Numbered from the stretch's first letter, positions 54,734 to 63,604 are shown. The stretch is DNA of 64,000 nucleotides from Flavobacterium cutihirudinis (GCF_003385895.1 NZ_QRDQ01000007.1:744001-808000); one strand, 5' to 3'. The notes: a model not told the origin generated them from the sequence alone. Numbers and translations are program-made.

Positions 54734-55237
54734 TTATTGCAATTGCAAACTTCCTTCAATTCCGTCATCCATGGTTTTTCCTGTTACCAATGCTGCGGTC
54801 ATTTTGGCTATTGCAACCATTTTGCCATTTTTATTGTTCCAGTAGTAGCCATCTTCTGGTATAACTTTTATAACGCTTAAATTCGGATCATCGATTCCGC
54901 CTGGCATCCAAACTTTCACAATTGGGTCGTATAAATCTTTGATGATTTCTCTTTCGTACACTATTGTTGCAGTTCCGTGTAAGGTCAAAAACTTATCGTG
55001 TGGTTCTGAAAAGAAGAGTTCGACTTGCGGATTCAGTGTAATTTCGGCATTTTGGCTACTGTTTCTGTCGGATAAAAACCAAAGCTGACCTAAATCATCT
55101 ATTTTCTGAACAGACATTGGTCGTGATTGCAGTCGGTCGCTGTTATAAGTACAAAACATGCAGGTTTTTATGTTTTCTGCTAGCTCTTTAATCTTGTTTA
55201 TAGCTAGTTCTTCGGTTAAGTTTTTATGATCTCCCAT
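54734..55237 (-). CDS. Pyridoxamine 5'-phosphate oxidase family stress protein
   Basis: 167 residues with the split beta-barrel of the general stress protein 26/PPOX-like family: KIKELAENIKTCMFCTYNSDRLQSRPMSVQKIDDLGQLWFLSDRNS, VELFFSEPHDKFLTLHGTATIVYE and WMPGGIDDPNLSVIKVIPEDGYYW. Such proteins bind FMN or related cofactors; the reaction is not known. The leading MGDHKNLTEELAINK fits the family. It is transcribed alone. Confidence 0.88.
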   Translation of the reverse strand: MGDHKNLTEELAINKIKELAENIKTCMFCTYNSDRLQSRPMSVQKIDDLGQLWFLSDRNSSQNAEITLNPQVELFFSEPHDKFLTLHGTATIVYEREIIKDLYDPIVKVWMPGGIDDPNLSVIKVIPEDGYYWNNKNGKMVAIAKMTAALVTGKTMDDGIEGSLQLQ

Positions 55238-55404
55238 GACTTTGTGATTTATTTTGTTGTAATGTATTGATTTAAATATGTTTACAAAATTGGGATTTAT
55301 AAGACGGAAAAGATTATAGAATTAAATTTTTAAATTATGACATTTCAATTTTTTAGTATTTTGTCAGAATTTTGCCTGTTTTATGATGTGTGAAATTATT
55401 TTTT

Positions 55405-55412
55405 TATCTTTA
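55405..55412 (+). promoter_or_regulatory. -7 box of the receiver gene
   Basis: TATCTTTA lies 25 bases upstream of the ATG at 55438 and inside an upstream-extended frame from 55390, favouring the later start. Confidence 0.5.
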
Positions 55413-55437
55413 CAGAAACTCCCTAGCCCTTTCTTAT

Positions 55438-55881
55438 ATGAACGATTTATTAATATTTTATACAGATGATGATGACGACGATTTAAGTCTTTTTTCGGAT
55501 GCCGTAGATTCGTTATCAAAAGATATAATTCTGCAGACATTTTCTGGGGGAGAAAAACTTTTGACTGCAATTTCTCAGTCTCCACCAAAGCCAAACATGA
55601 TTTTTCTGGATTTGAATATGCCGGGAAAAAATGGATTTGATGTTTTAAAAGAATTGAAAGGCTCAGAAGAAAATAATGAAATACCAATTATTATTTTTTC
55701 AACCTCAAATGAACCGAGTATTATAGAAAAATGTATGGCTTTAGGAGCTAATTATTTTATAACCAAACCCGTTCTTATGAAGGATATTATAAGGGCTATT
55801 GGGCATTCTCTTAGTATAAACTGGAAAGAATTTATCCCTGATAGAAAAACTTTTGTTTATAAAGCACAATTACAAGTGTAA
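55438..55881 (+). CDS. Single-domain response regulator (Rcp1-like)
   Basis: 147 residues from MNDLLIFYTDDDDDDL. It is only a receiver domain: acidic cluster near 10-15, phospho-acceptor Asp in MIFLDLNMPGKNGF (about 60), Thr/Ser in IIFSTS and Lys in FITKP. It has no output domain. Receivers of this type, with two-residue insert after the Asp (GKNG), usually work with PAS/phytochrome-like kinases. Such a kinase is encoded convergently next to it, across a shared terminator. Pairing is therefore likely but unproved. Confidence 0.9.
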   Translation: MNDLLIFYTDDDDDDLSLFSDAVDSLSKDIILQTFSGGEKLLTAISQSPPKPNMIFLDLNMPGKNGFDVLKELKGSEENNEIPIIIFSTSNEPSIIEKCMALGANYFITKPVLMKDIIRAIGHSLSINWKEFIPDRKTFVYKAQLQV

Positions 55882-55886
55882 TGATA

Positions 55887-55930
55887 TAAAAAAGACCAAA
55901 CTGATTTTAAAGGAGTTTGGTCTTTTTTTT
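55887..55930. terminator. Shared terminator between receiver and kinase genes
   Basis: AAAAAAGACCAAACT pairs with AGTTTGGTCTTTTTT around a 12-base loop; the stem serves both strands. Confidence 0.9.
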
Positions 55931-58745
55931 ATAATTCAGGTAAATAAATTTTAAACGTTGCACCTTGATTTTTCTCGCTGTTTGCCTTAATTATGCCTTT
56001 ATGATTTTCTACGATCTTTTTTACAATAGCCAGTCCAATTCCGGTTCCATGAAATTCATTTTCCGTGTTTAGACGTTGAAAAACTTCAAAAATCCGGTCT
56101 TTATATTCATTATCAAAGCCAATTCCATTATCGGTAATTCGTAAACAAAAGTAAATTTTATCTGGATAATCTACCTTAAAGTTCAATTTGTGCCCAATCA
56201 CTCTTCTGGCTTTAATTTGAATTTGAGGCGGGACATTTGCTCGTGAAAACTTAAGTGCATTTCCAATTAAATTGTGCAGTAATTGTCTAAATTGAAATGG
56301 CATTACAGTTCCTTCGCCTAAAGGATGGAGGTTTATTATTGCATTTTTTTCTTCAATACGATCTGAAAAATCCATAATAACTTCTTCTGCAATTTCATCT
56401 AAACTTGTTTTTACAAAAGTTCGTTCAGCTGAATTGGTTCTCGAATAGGTTAGGAGATCTTGTATTAGTGCCTGCATTCTTTTGGCCGAAAATTCGATAC
56501 GTTCCAAATATGTTTTGGCTTTCGCCGAAATATTTTGCTCGTCGAGATCAGTTAGACGGCTGGCAAAAGTCTGTATTTTTCGAAGCGGTTCCTGCAAATC
56601 ATGACTCGAAATATAAGCAAACGACTGCAGTTCAATATTCATATTTATTAAGTCTTTGTTTTTGCTTTCAAGTTCTTCGGTGCGCTCCAAAACTTGTCTC
56701 TCTAATTCATTTGTAGAATCTTTTTGTGATTGAATATCAGAGCTAGTACCAACCCACATTTGAATATTTCCTTTAGCATCTTTTTGCGGAATCGCATGAC
56801 TATATTGCCATCTGTATTGGCCATCATGACGCAGAAAACGATGTTCAAGTACAAATTCTTTTCCTGTTTTTATTGATTCCATCCAGCTGTTTATATTCTT
56901 CTCCCGGTCATCAGGATGAACAACCTGAAGCCATCCGTTTTCCTGAACATTTAATTTGGTTAAGCCAGTATAATTGTATAGTGACTGGTTAAAATAATTT
57001 AGATTTCCCATTGCATCGCTTGTCCATACAAATTGCTGCATGGAGTCGGCTAGAAGTCTGAATTTTTGTTCACTTTTCCTTAAAATTTCCTGATTATTTT
57101 TTTCGTCTGTAATATCCATTATGGTACCCAGCATTTTAATAGGATTTTTTAATTCGTTAAAAAACATTTTGCCATGAACCCTTATCCATGCAATAGTATT
57201 ATCCGGTCTGATGACTCTGGCTTCGTACTTGTAAATGCTTGTTTTAAGCGCTTTTTTATAGGCTTTTTCGACTAAAGGAAAATCTTCAGGGTGTATTTGT
57301 TTTAGAATTTCGGCACGAGCCACTTTTTTGCTTTTTTGAAAACCGAAAAGTCCCGGTAAATTGGCTGAGTAAATTAATTCCTGAGTAGAAATATTTAAGT
57401 CCCAGGTTACAATTTCGGCAATCTCAGAAGCCAGACGCACACGCTCTTCAGCATCTTCAACTTTTTTTCTGGCTTCGACTTTATCGGTAACATTGTTGAC
57501 ATTGATCATTACAGCCGAAATTTCTCCATTTGGCTCAAACAAAGGCGTATATTGATAATCGAGATAAAATTTTTCGAGTTTGTTGTTAATATCGATATAA
57601 GCAACCGATTCATTTTCCCGAATTGTTTTTCCTTTTTTCAGTACATCATTCAGTAATTTAGGATACTTCTGATTTAATAATTCAGGAAAAACTTCTAATG
57701 CCGGTTTACCAATAGTTTCACTTTCTGTTTTTTGCCAGATATCACGGAGCATTGTCGTATTGGCTAGTTCGATAATGTAGTTCTCTTTTTTAAAAATGGC
57801 CATCGCCATTGGTGATTGCATTACCAAATTTCGGAATGCTTTTTCTCGTTCTGCCAAAAGGTGTCTGGCTTTTACAGATTCTGTAACATCATTTGCAATA
57901 GCAACAATTCCTGAAATAGTTCCGTCAGGTTCTTTTACCGCTTCATAAACTACATTGATAAAAGTATTGACAATTTTGCCATTTCGGGTTAGTGTTACCG
58001 GAAGTTCATTAGCAGAAAAGCGTTCACCGGTTAGAAATACATTCATTAGCATTTCTTCGAGGCCTTTACCTGCAGCCTCAGGTAATGATTCAAAAATAGG
58101 TTTATGAAGTACTTCGTGTTCTTGGCGCTCCCAAATTTCAAGCATTAACTTGTTTGCAATTTCGACAACGAAATTCTTTCTACTAAAAATACACATTGCA
58201 TTTGGTGTCTGAAGCAGATTGTTTCGATAACGTTCATTACTTTCTTCAAGTGTTCTGCGAATCTTTACTTTATCTGTAGTTTCAGTACAAACAACAAGAA
58301 CACCAGTTATTTTTCCGTCATCATTGATAACCGGACTATAACTGAATGTCCAGTAAACATCTTCCAGTTGACCGTTTCTGTATATGGGCACCAGCTGGTC
58401 TTCATGCCACGTGGCTTCACCATTGGTTAAAACCTGATTGATTAGCGGGCCTATAAAATCCCAAATTTCGGGCCAGTAGTCAGCGCCCTTTTGACCAAGT
58501 ATTTCTGGGTGTTTTCCGTTATTTCCGAGACTTGGACGATAAGCGTCATTGTAAAAACATATATGTTCAGGTCCCCAAAATAAAAACATTGGGAATTTTG
58601 AGTTTAATAGAATTCCTAAAGTAGTGCGCAAACTTTGAGGCCAATTTTCGACCGGGCCAACAACGGTTGAACTCCAATCTTTGGCGCGTGTGAGAGCTCC
58701 CATTTCACCGCCGTTTGCCAGAAAATCGTAATTTGTATTCGTCAT
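55929..58745 (-). CDS. Multi-PAS sensor histidine kinase
   Basis: 938 residues and no membrane helix. Five PAS-like domains run from about 30 to 680: the first with LNSKFPMFLFWGPEHICFYNDAYRP, then units beginning NRYRNNLLQTPNAMCIFSRKN, FRNLVMQSPMAMAIFKKEN, AEERVRLASEIAEIVTWDLN and FRLLADSMQQFVWTSDAMGN. Next come HisKA with the phospho-His in ISSHDLQEPLRKIQTF (about 718) and HATPase_c with DNGIGFDNEYKDRIFEVFQRL and GTGIGLAIVKKIV. Several PAC motifs support the PAS calls. It is a cytosolic sensor, possibly of redox, light or small ligands. It faces a single-domain receiver gene. Confidence 0.95.
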   Translation of the reverse strand: MTNTNYDFLANGGEMGALTRAKDWSSTVVGPVENWPQSLRTTLGILLNSKFPMFLFWGPEHICFYNDAYRPSLGNNGKHPEILGQKGADYWPEIWDFIGPLINQVLTNGEATWHEDQLVPIYRNGQLEDVYWTFSYSPVINDDGKITGVLVVCTETTDKVKIRRTLEESNERYRNNLLQTPNAMCIFSRKNFVVEIANKLMLEIWERQEHEVLHKPIFESLPEAAGKGLEEMLMNVFLTGERFSANELPVTLTRNGKIVNTFINVVYEAVKEPDGTISGIVAIANDVTESVKARHLLAEREKAFRNLVMQSPMAMAIFKKENYIIELANTTMLRDIWQKTESETIGKPALEVFPELLNQKYPKLLNDVLKKGKTIRENESVAYIDINNKLEKFYLDYQYTPLFEPNGEISAVMINVNNVTDKVEARKKVEDAEERVRLASEIAEIVTWDLNISTQELIYSANLPGLFGFQKSKKVARAEILKQIHPEDFPLVEKAYKKALKTSIYKYEARVIRPDNTIAWIRVHGKMFFNELKNPIKMLGTIMDITDEKNNQEILRKSEQKFRLLADSMQQFVWTSDAMGNLNYFNQSLYNYTGLTKLNVQENGWLQVVHPDDREKNINSWMESIKTGKEFVLEHRFLRHDGQYRWQYSHAIPQKDAKGNIQMWVGTSSDIQSQKDSTNELERQVLERTEELESKNKDLINMNIELQSFAYISSHDLQEPLRKIQTFASRLTDLDEQNISAKAKTYLERIEFSAKRMQALIQDLLTYSRTNSAERTFVKTSLDEIAEEVIMDFSDRIEEKNAIINLHPLGEGTVMPFQFRQLLHNLIGNALKFSRANVPPQIQIKARRVIGHKLNFKVDYPDKIYFCLRITDNGIGFDNEYKDRIFEVFQRLNTENEFHGTGIGLAIVKKIVENHKGIIKANSEKNQGATFKIYLPEL

Positions 58746-58970
58746 TAAAATTTGTTTTTCCTTTAGAATGAAACAATAATTTTCTGTATTAAATGTAGTG
58801 TTTTTTGGAATGTTTTTCCTTTAAAAAATAAAATTAATAAAAATTATTCTGAGCAAAAAAGACCTTTTTTGAATGAGCTAACATTTAAATCTATTGAGTT
58901 AATTTTATTAAGTTTCATTGATGAAATTTGAAATTATTAACGAAGAAGTTTATTCTAATGTAATTTGATC

Positions 58971-59309
58971 ATGAAAAAAGAACAAAAACACGAAACCGAC
59001 TATATAAAAAAATATCAGGATGAAGGCTATACAACCAATTACTTATTTGAAAATGGATGCCTGATAGATTCCGAATCTAAATACGCATATCAGCCTGATG
59101 AAATTTACATTGTTGCGCATCATCGTTACGAAGGAATGAGCAATCCTGATGATATGTCGATATTATACGTAATTGAAACAAAAGATCTAAAAAAAGGAAC
59201 ACATTTGATAGGTTATGGGCCAACAGCAGATTTAGAAGAGGCAGAGTTTTTTAAAGATATTCCTAAAAAGAACTACTCAAAAAATGCCGACATCAATGAA
59301 CTTACATAA
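58971..59309 (+). CDS. Small conserved protein, unknown function
   Basis: 112 residues from MKKEQKHETDYIKKYQDEGYT; a TTG two codons earlier is less likely. The core DEIYIVAHHRYEGMSNPDDMSILYVIETKDLKKGTHLIGYG is recognisable as the small Bacteroidota protein often mislabelled 'phosphoribosylpyrophosphate synthetase', with the RYEGMSNPDDMSILY motif conserved. It has no PRPP synthetase domains. A stem with three G-U pairs after it is its terminator. A 15-codon frame ends two bases before its ATG. Confidence 0.75.
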   Translation: MKKEQKHETDYIKKYQDEGYTTNYLFENGCLIDSESKYAYQPDEIYIVAHHRYEGMSNPDDMSILYVIETKDLKKGTHLIGYGPTADLEEAEFFKDIPKKNYSKNADINELT

Positions 59310-59340
59310 AATAAAATAGATAGGTATTTTTATTTTGCTG

Positions 59341-59391
59341 AGGAGCAGTCGTTTCAGATTTATCTGAGGCGGCTGTTTTTTTTTTTTTTTG
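59341..59391 (+). terminator. Terminator after the 58971 gene
   Basis: CAGTCGTTTCAGA pairs with TCTGAGGCGGCTG using three G-U pairs and is followed by a T run. Confidence 0.8.
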
Positions 59392-59601
59392 AAGGCTCAG
59401 AGGTTCAGAGGAACAAAGGTTCAAAGTTTTTTTCTGATTGAAAAATTGTGGACATTAAATGTTTTGCTTCTGTTTTTAAAATAATTGAATGAAACCTCTA
59501 AGCCATTTGTTACTTTGAACCTTTTCAGCCTTTGAAATCTATTTAAAATCAAAGCAGAGAAGCCTTTGTCACTTTGTCCCTCTGTCCCTTTGTCCCTCAG
59601 A
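59391..59601. repeat. CAAAGG/CTTTGTCC-type repeat block
   Basis: GGCTCAGAGGTTCAGAGGA and GGTTCAAAG (59391-59427) are mirrored by CTTTGAACC (59513-59521) and CTTTGTCCCTCTGTCCCTTT (59573-59592). Same vocabulary as 36748-36927 but less perfect. The spacer 59310-59751 holds nothing else except the terminator and the AraC-like gene's promoter region. Confidence 0.7.
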
Positions 59602-59751
59602 AATAAAAATTATGAAATATCTGACTGAAATTGTATAAGAGTTTGATTTACAATATGTACGAAATTTGGGTTATACAAAATGAGATAAAATATATTTTTT
59701 CATTTCCAGTATAATAGTAGTAATAACCAGTCTTTTTTAACCACAACCAAA

Positions 59752-60579
59752 ATGAAAAAACTTTACATAAATACAGGAGGATTTGATGCCGTTTTTAACG
59801 ATTTGAAAGATAGTTTCAGTGGAGAATTGACGGCGGACCATAATGATTACAATTTACAGATAAAATCAAAATGGACAAAAGGATCGATTAAAGGAACCCG
59901 TTTCGATGATCAGATACTGTTTATGCATTTCGATTTGATATTTCATCAGGATGTAAGCCTAAGTATAGAATCTTTTCAATCGGCACCCGTGTTTTTTGTG
60001 TATTGCGAAAGCGGAAACATAACACATACTTTTGGCGCCAATAGCGAAAAAAAGAATCTTAAAAAGAGCCAAACAGCTATTTTGAGCAATTCCTCTGTTA
60101 TCAACAGTGTTTTATATTTTGAAAGCCATAAACGAATCCAGTTTACATTACTTGGTATGCCAACGATTCCGCACATTAAAAATAAGGATGAAGAATTGAG
60201 TTCACTTGTCAAAAAACGTTTTACAAATGATACTGGAAATTATATTTATGTTGGAAAAGAAAACACCAAAATTGCTGAGAAACTTCAGGAGTTTAAAGCC
60301 GTTCCACAAAAGGGAACTGTTACCAACTTAGTCAAAAAAAGCATTTTAAAAGATATATTGCATTTAGAAATCGCGCACCATAGCTATAACTATTTGTCGA
60401 CATTTGATCCTGTTGTGGCAATTGCCCATAAGAAAATTGCAGAAATCAAAAAACTGAGAGATTTAAATTTCTCCGAAATTTTGACCAATATGGTATTAGC
60501 ATCCCGCAATTATCTGCCTAAAGTTTCAAAATTAAAATATCATTTTCCTTTTAAACCCTATCAAAAATTAGCTAGCTAG
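59752..60579 (+). CDS. AraC-like protein with degenerate DNA-binding end
   Basis: 275 residues. The first 170 resemble the cupin-like sensor half of Flavobacteriaceae AraC regulators (KIKSKWTKGSIKGTRFDDQ-like strands, VFFVYCESGNITHTFG, RIQFTLLGMP). The end looks like one worn HTH: HKKIAEIKKLRDLNFSEILTNMVLASRNYLPKVSKLKYHF, in which a normal AraC would have an intact first HTH, a linking helix and a second HTH. Only about 60 residues remain after residue 215, so the second HTH is missing. It may be a sensor-only or decaying regulator. The reading frame is intact. Confidence 0.55.
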   Translation: MKKLYINTGGFDAVFNDLKDSFSGELTADHNDYNLQIKSKWTKGSIKGTRFDDQILFMHFDLIFHQDVSLSIESFQSAPVFFVYCESGNITHTFGANSEKKNLKKSQTAILSNSSVINSVLYFESHKRIQFTLLGMPTIPHIKNKDEELSSLVKKRFTNDTGNYIYVGKENTKIAEKLQEFKAVPQKGTVTNLVKKSILKDILHLEIAHHSYNYLSTFDPVVAIAHKKIAEIKKLRDLNFSEILTNMVLASRNYLPKVSKLKYHFPFKPYQKLAS

Positions 60580-60603
60580 TAAGCCATACATAAACTACTA
60601 TCC

Positions 60604-60632
60604 AAAAAACAGCTTTGAAGCTGTTTTTTTTT
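60604..60632 (+). terminator. Terminator after the AraC-like gene
   Basis: AAAAAACAGCTT pairs with AAGCTGTTTTTT around a two-base turn plus flanking T residues. Confidence 0.85.
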
Positions 60633-60740
60633 ATTTAAATGTGAAATTATATAAGTAATTATTAAAATTATATAATGTGTTTTAAATTGAATTTGAGATA
60701 TTTATAACTTCCAAATTTTATATAACTTAAATTTTCGATT

Positions 60741-61967
60741 ATGAAATACCTTACTAGCCTTGCCATAATTTCGAGTGCCGTATTATCATTTGGCAGTTGT
60801 TCTAATGATAAAGACAACCCAATCGATCCTGGCACTAAAACAGATCCGGTAGAAACAAATGCACCTAATTCGTCTTATAAACCGGCTTTTGAAGGTCAAA
60901 CCCGAATAAATGGGGTAAAAACAAATACAGAAATTCAATTTGCAGTGCTAACCAGCGCGTTGTCAAATCCGTGGGGAATAAAAAGTCTTCCGGACGGAAG
61001 ATTATTGGTAACTCAAAAATCCGGAACTTTTCGTATTGTTACAACGGCCGGAGTAGTTAGCGCACCTATTACTGGTGCACCAGCGGTAAACGCAGCAGGA
61101 CAGGGCGGATTGTTAGGATTATGCCTAGATCCCGATTTTACTTCGAACCGAATGATTTATTGGGTTTACGCAGAGTCTACTACAGGTGGAAATAATACCG
61201 CTGTAGCGAAAGGTAGACTATCAAATGATGAAAAAACAATAGAAGCTGCGACGGTCATTTATCGCGCGAAACCTACTAATCCGAGTGAATTGCATTATGG
61301 AGGACGTATTCTTTTTGATAAAACCGGAAATCTTATAGTGAGCACGGGAGAACGATCTGTTTTAGAAACGCGACCTTTGGCGCAATCGGTAACGTCTGGA
61401 CTAGGTAAAGTAATTAGAATCACCAAAGATGGTCAAGCGGCTTCTGGAAATCCGACTTTTAGTGGAGCAGGAGCATTGCCAGAATTGTATTCGATTGGGC
61501 ATAGAAATCCGCAAGGATTGGCACTTCATCCGGTAACGGGAGAAGTTTGGCTTAGCGAACATGGCCCACGAGGTGGTGATGAAATAAACCGAATTCAGGC
61601 TGGAGCAAATTATGGCTGGCCAACAATTACATATGGAATTGAATACAGTGGAGAGAAAGTTGGAGCAGGAATTCAGCAGCAAAGCGGAATGGAACAGTCT
61701 GTTTATTATTGGGATCCTGTTGTTTCGCCAAGTGGAATTACATTTTACACCGGAAACCGTGTTCCAGAATGGGAAAATAATCTATTTGCCGGCGCTTTAA
61801 GCGGAATGCATATTGTACGTCTCGCTATAGAAAACAATAAAGTTGTGGGAGAAGAAAGATTGCTTGCCGGTGAAGGTCAAAGATTCAGGGATATTACGCA
61901 AGGAAATGACGGCGCACTTTATGCTGTAACAGACGGAGGAAGACTTTACAAAATTGACAAGAAATAG
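60741..61967 (+). CDS. PQQ-dependent aldose sugar dehydrogenase-like lipoprotein
   Basis: 408 residues. A lipoprotein signal (lipobox FGSC, about 20) is followed by Ser-Asn-Asp-Lys-Asp. The mature part is the six-bladed propeller of the YliI/soluble glucose dehydrogenase family: LTSALSNPWGIKSLPDGRLLVTQKSGT, GLLGLCLDPDF, HYGGRILFDKTGNLIVSTGERS, YSIGHRNPQGLALHPVTGEVWLSEHGPRGGDEINRI and ANYGWPTITYG. It likely oxidises aldoses at the outer membrane with PQQ. No PQQ biosynthesis genes are in the window. A strong terminator follows. Confidence 0.92.
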   Translation: MKYLTSLAIISSAVLSFGSCSNDKDNPIDPGTKTDPVETNAPNSSYKPAFEGQTRINGVKTNTEIQFAVLTSALSNPWGIKSLPDGRLLVTQKSGTFRIVTTAGVVSAPITGAPAVNAAGQGGLLGLCLDPDFTSNRMIYWVYAESTTGGNNTAVAKGRLSNDEKTIEAATVIYRAKPTNPSELHYGGRILFDKTGNLIVSTGERSVLETRPLAQSVTSGLGKVIRITKDGQAASGNPTFSGAGALPELYSIGHRNPQGLALHPVTGEVWLSEHGPRGGDEINRIQAGANYGWPTITYGIEYSGEKVGAGIQQQSGMEQSVYYWDPVVSPSGITFYTGNRVPEWENNLFAGALSGMHIVRLAIENNKVVGEERLLAGEGQRFRDITQGNDGALYAVTDGGRLYKIDKK

Positions 61968-61985
61968 TTCTAAATAATAATTATA

Positions 61986-62027
61986 AAAATGCTGCTTTTG
62001 AAATCCTGTTTCAAAAGCAGTTTTTTT
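61986..62027. terminator. Bidirectional terminator after the sugar dehydrogenase gene
   Basis: AAAATGCTGCTTTTGAAA pairs with TTTCAAAAGCAGTTTTTTT around TCCTG with one bulged base; it also serves the convergent gene at 62030. Confidence 0.85.
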
Positions 62028-62029
62028 AT

Positions 62030-62278
62030 TTATAAAACCGTGCAATGTTCTATGATATTTTGAACACTTCGAATAAAAGTATCTGTGTTTTTTATTTCAT
62101 TTTTGATATAAATGTCATATTCAGATAAATTAAATTGTTCTACCATATCCTTTTTAAGGTATTTGATCATTGATTCCAGCGTTCGCATATCAACTTCATT
62201 TTGTTTGTTTAATTCGCGCTGTTTGCTTTGAAGGTAGGCTAATGTACTTTTTAATCTTTGAATTTTTAATTTATCCAC
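62030..62278 (-). CDS. Short coiled-coil protein, unknown
   Basis: 82 residues with no signal peptide. The helix-rich sequence MDKLKIQRLKSTLAYLQSKQ... to MIKYLKKDMVEQFN shows a heptad-like Leu/Ile spacing, followed by a more polar C-terminal half (LSEYDIYIKNEIKNTDTFIRSVQNIIEH). No family is recognised; it resembles a small regulatory or adaptor coiled coil. Its end lies next to the terminator of the convergent sugar dehydrogenase gene. Confidence 0.6.
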   Translation of the reverse strand: MDKLKIQRLKSTLAYLQSKQRELNKQNEVDMRTLESMIKYLKKDMVEQFNLSEYDIYIKNEIKNTDTFIRSVQNIIEHCTVL

Positions 62279-62611
62279 AATTGATGATTATTAATAATTA
62301 GAATTATAAAAAGATGCTACTCCGTTAAAAAGATTATTTTGCTGAATCTGTCTTTAAAGTAAAATCTTGGATACTTACGAAGAATTGGAGAACTCAGTTT
62401 TGCATTATTTTGAATTTTTAGAGAATTATTATCCGTTTTTAGGTTAACTTTCAGATTATGTGTTTTTTACGATTTTAAAAAAAGTAAAATATTTTTTTAG
62501 ATATGATTATAAAATGAAAAATCCCATTTCGATTAAAAAAATGGGATTTATTTATTCGTTTTGTTTCGGCGTTAAGCCAAAAAATCAATATTTATGATTT
62601 TCGAAAAGGCT
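62279..62611. other. Intergenic stretch with one terminator
   Basis: No gene is seen in this 333-base spacer. It contains the terminator at 62517-62552 and AT-rich DNA that presumably carries the promoter of the minus-strand gene ending at 62030. Confidence 0.6.
62517..62552 (-). terminator. Terminator for the 62612 gene
   Basis: AAATCCCATTT pairs with AAATGGGATTT; on the minus strand the stem is followed by a run of T residues. Confidence 0.75.
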
Positions 62612-63205
62612 TTATTCTTTATACAAAATAATAGCAGCTTTATATCCCGTACCAACGTTCCATTGACTGGATGTAATCACTTTTCCTTTATCATCATAAA
62701 CTTCAAATTCGGCAGTATTTGGTGAAGCAAAACCTTCATTTATGGCTTCAAAATCAATTTTGTTTCTGCCATCAGTTAATTTTATTTTGAATTCCTTAAA
62801 ATCTCCGTTCAATGTTACTTCAGGTTCAACCAATTGATCATTTAGATATATTTTAATCTTATCTCCGTCGACAAAGGCCGCATCACGAAAACGTATTGTC
62901 GAAACAAAAGCTTTCGTCTTGAAACCACCTAAATATTGATTTCTTCTGTAAAAAATTCCTGGAACATTGGCATCCTTTTTATATAAATTAGGATTGCTGA
63001 ATAACTCTTCCGGATTGATTTGCAAAGGATCTGGCGCTGCAACAGGCGCAGGCGGATCAATTTTAGGAGCAATTTCTTTTGGCGGAATTACTTCTTTTTG
63101 CTCGGCATTTTTTGCCGGAATAGGCTTGAATTTTTTATCCAGTTCATTCTGGGCAGATACTTGTACCGAAATACTTATAATGATTATAAACGCTAATTTT
63201 TTCAT
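62612..63205 (-). CDS. Secreted proline-rich protein, unknown
   Basis: 197 residues from MKKLAFIIIISISVQVSAQ, a clean signal peptide; a GTG two codons upstream is an alternative. A Pro/Ala/Lys-rich linker (about 25-65: PPKEIAPKIDPPAPVAAPDP) leads to a beta domain with NQYLGGFKTKAFVSTIRFRDAAFVDGDKIKIYLNDQLVEPEVTLNGDFKEFKIKL and ending GTGYKAAIILYKE. It is predicted to be periplasmic or secreted. The domain looks Ig-like; no family is recognised. It is divergent from the metN leader. Confidence 0.7.
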   Translation of the reverse strand: MKKLAFIIIISISVQVSAQNELDKKFKPIPAKNAEQKEVIPPKEIAPKIDPPAPVAAPDPLQINPEELFSNPNLYKKDANVPGIFYRRNQYLGGFKTKAFVSTIRFRDAAFVDGDKIKIYLNDQLVEPEVTLNGDFKEFKIKLTDGRNKIDFEAINEGFASPNTAEFEVYDDKGKVITSSQWNVGTGYKAAIILYKE

Positions 63206-63447
63206 GTTCACTTCGTGGATTTTATTTTGTTATTCGCTTAGATAGCTATCTTATATAACACGCAGTTAAGTGAAATTATTGTCTATTGTTGTAAAAAAGT
63301 GAAGAAGCTAAGTTGATTTTAAAAGAATGAAGATCAATATAAACTGTAGATTTTATAGCGTTATATCTTGATTATCGTCTTATTTTCTCATTGTTTAAAA
63401 AATAGTAGTCTATTATTTTGATAGGTTAATGAAAGTTTTTGAGTTTT

Positions 63448-63481
63448 TTGCATCAGAATTAAAAATATCTCTTTAAATTTG
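63448..63481 (+). promoter_or_regulatory. Promoter of the metN leader transcript
   Basis: TTG at 63448-63450, a 23-base spacer and TAAATTTG at 63474-63481 fit the flavobacterial TTG/TAnnTTTG promoter at its upper spacing limit. Transcription should begin near 63486-63489, so the leader up to metN would be about 170 nt. Confidence 0.6.
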
Positions 63482-63489
63482 CAACGTCA

Positions 63490-63585
63490 ATGAGAAAAAA
63501 TACCCAGAATATGAATTATTGTAAATATAGCATGCGTATGTGCTGTGCTTTTTTTATGGTATTTAATGATCTGGCTTCTATATAA
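63490..63585 (+). CDS. Met/Cys-rich leader peptide, candidate attenuator ORF
   Basis: A 31-codon frame from ATG 63490 to TAA; the ATG at 63511 (24 residues) is the more likely start given the transcription start near 63488. The peptide contains five Met and three Cys, including the run Ser-Met-Arg-Met-Cys-Cys at codons 14-19, then Ala-Phe-Phe-Met. Directly after it, at 63605-63636, stands a terminator hairpin, and then metN. This has the layout of a translational attenuator sensing Met/Cys supply. The peptide itself would have no function. Confidence 0.6.
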   Translation: MRKNTQNMNYCKYSMRMCCAFFMVFNDLASI

Positions 63586-63604
63586 AATAATGTAATTTAT
63601 TTCG

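Noticed and set aside
61401..62045. Minus-strand frames opposite the sugar dehydrogenase gene
   Set aside because: Antisense shadows of a confident coding region.
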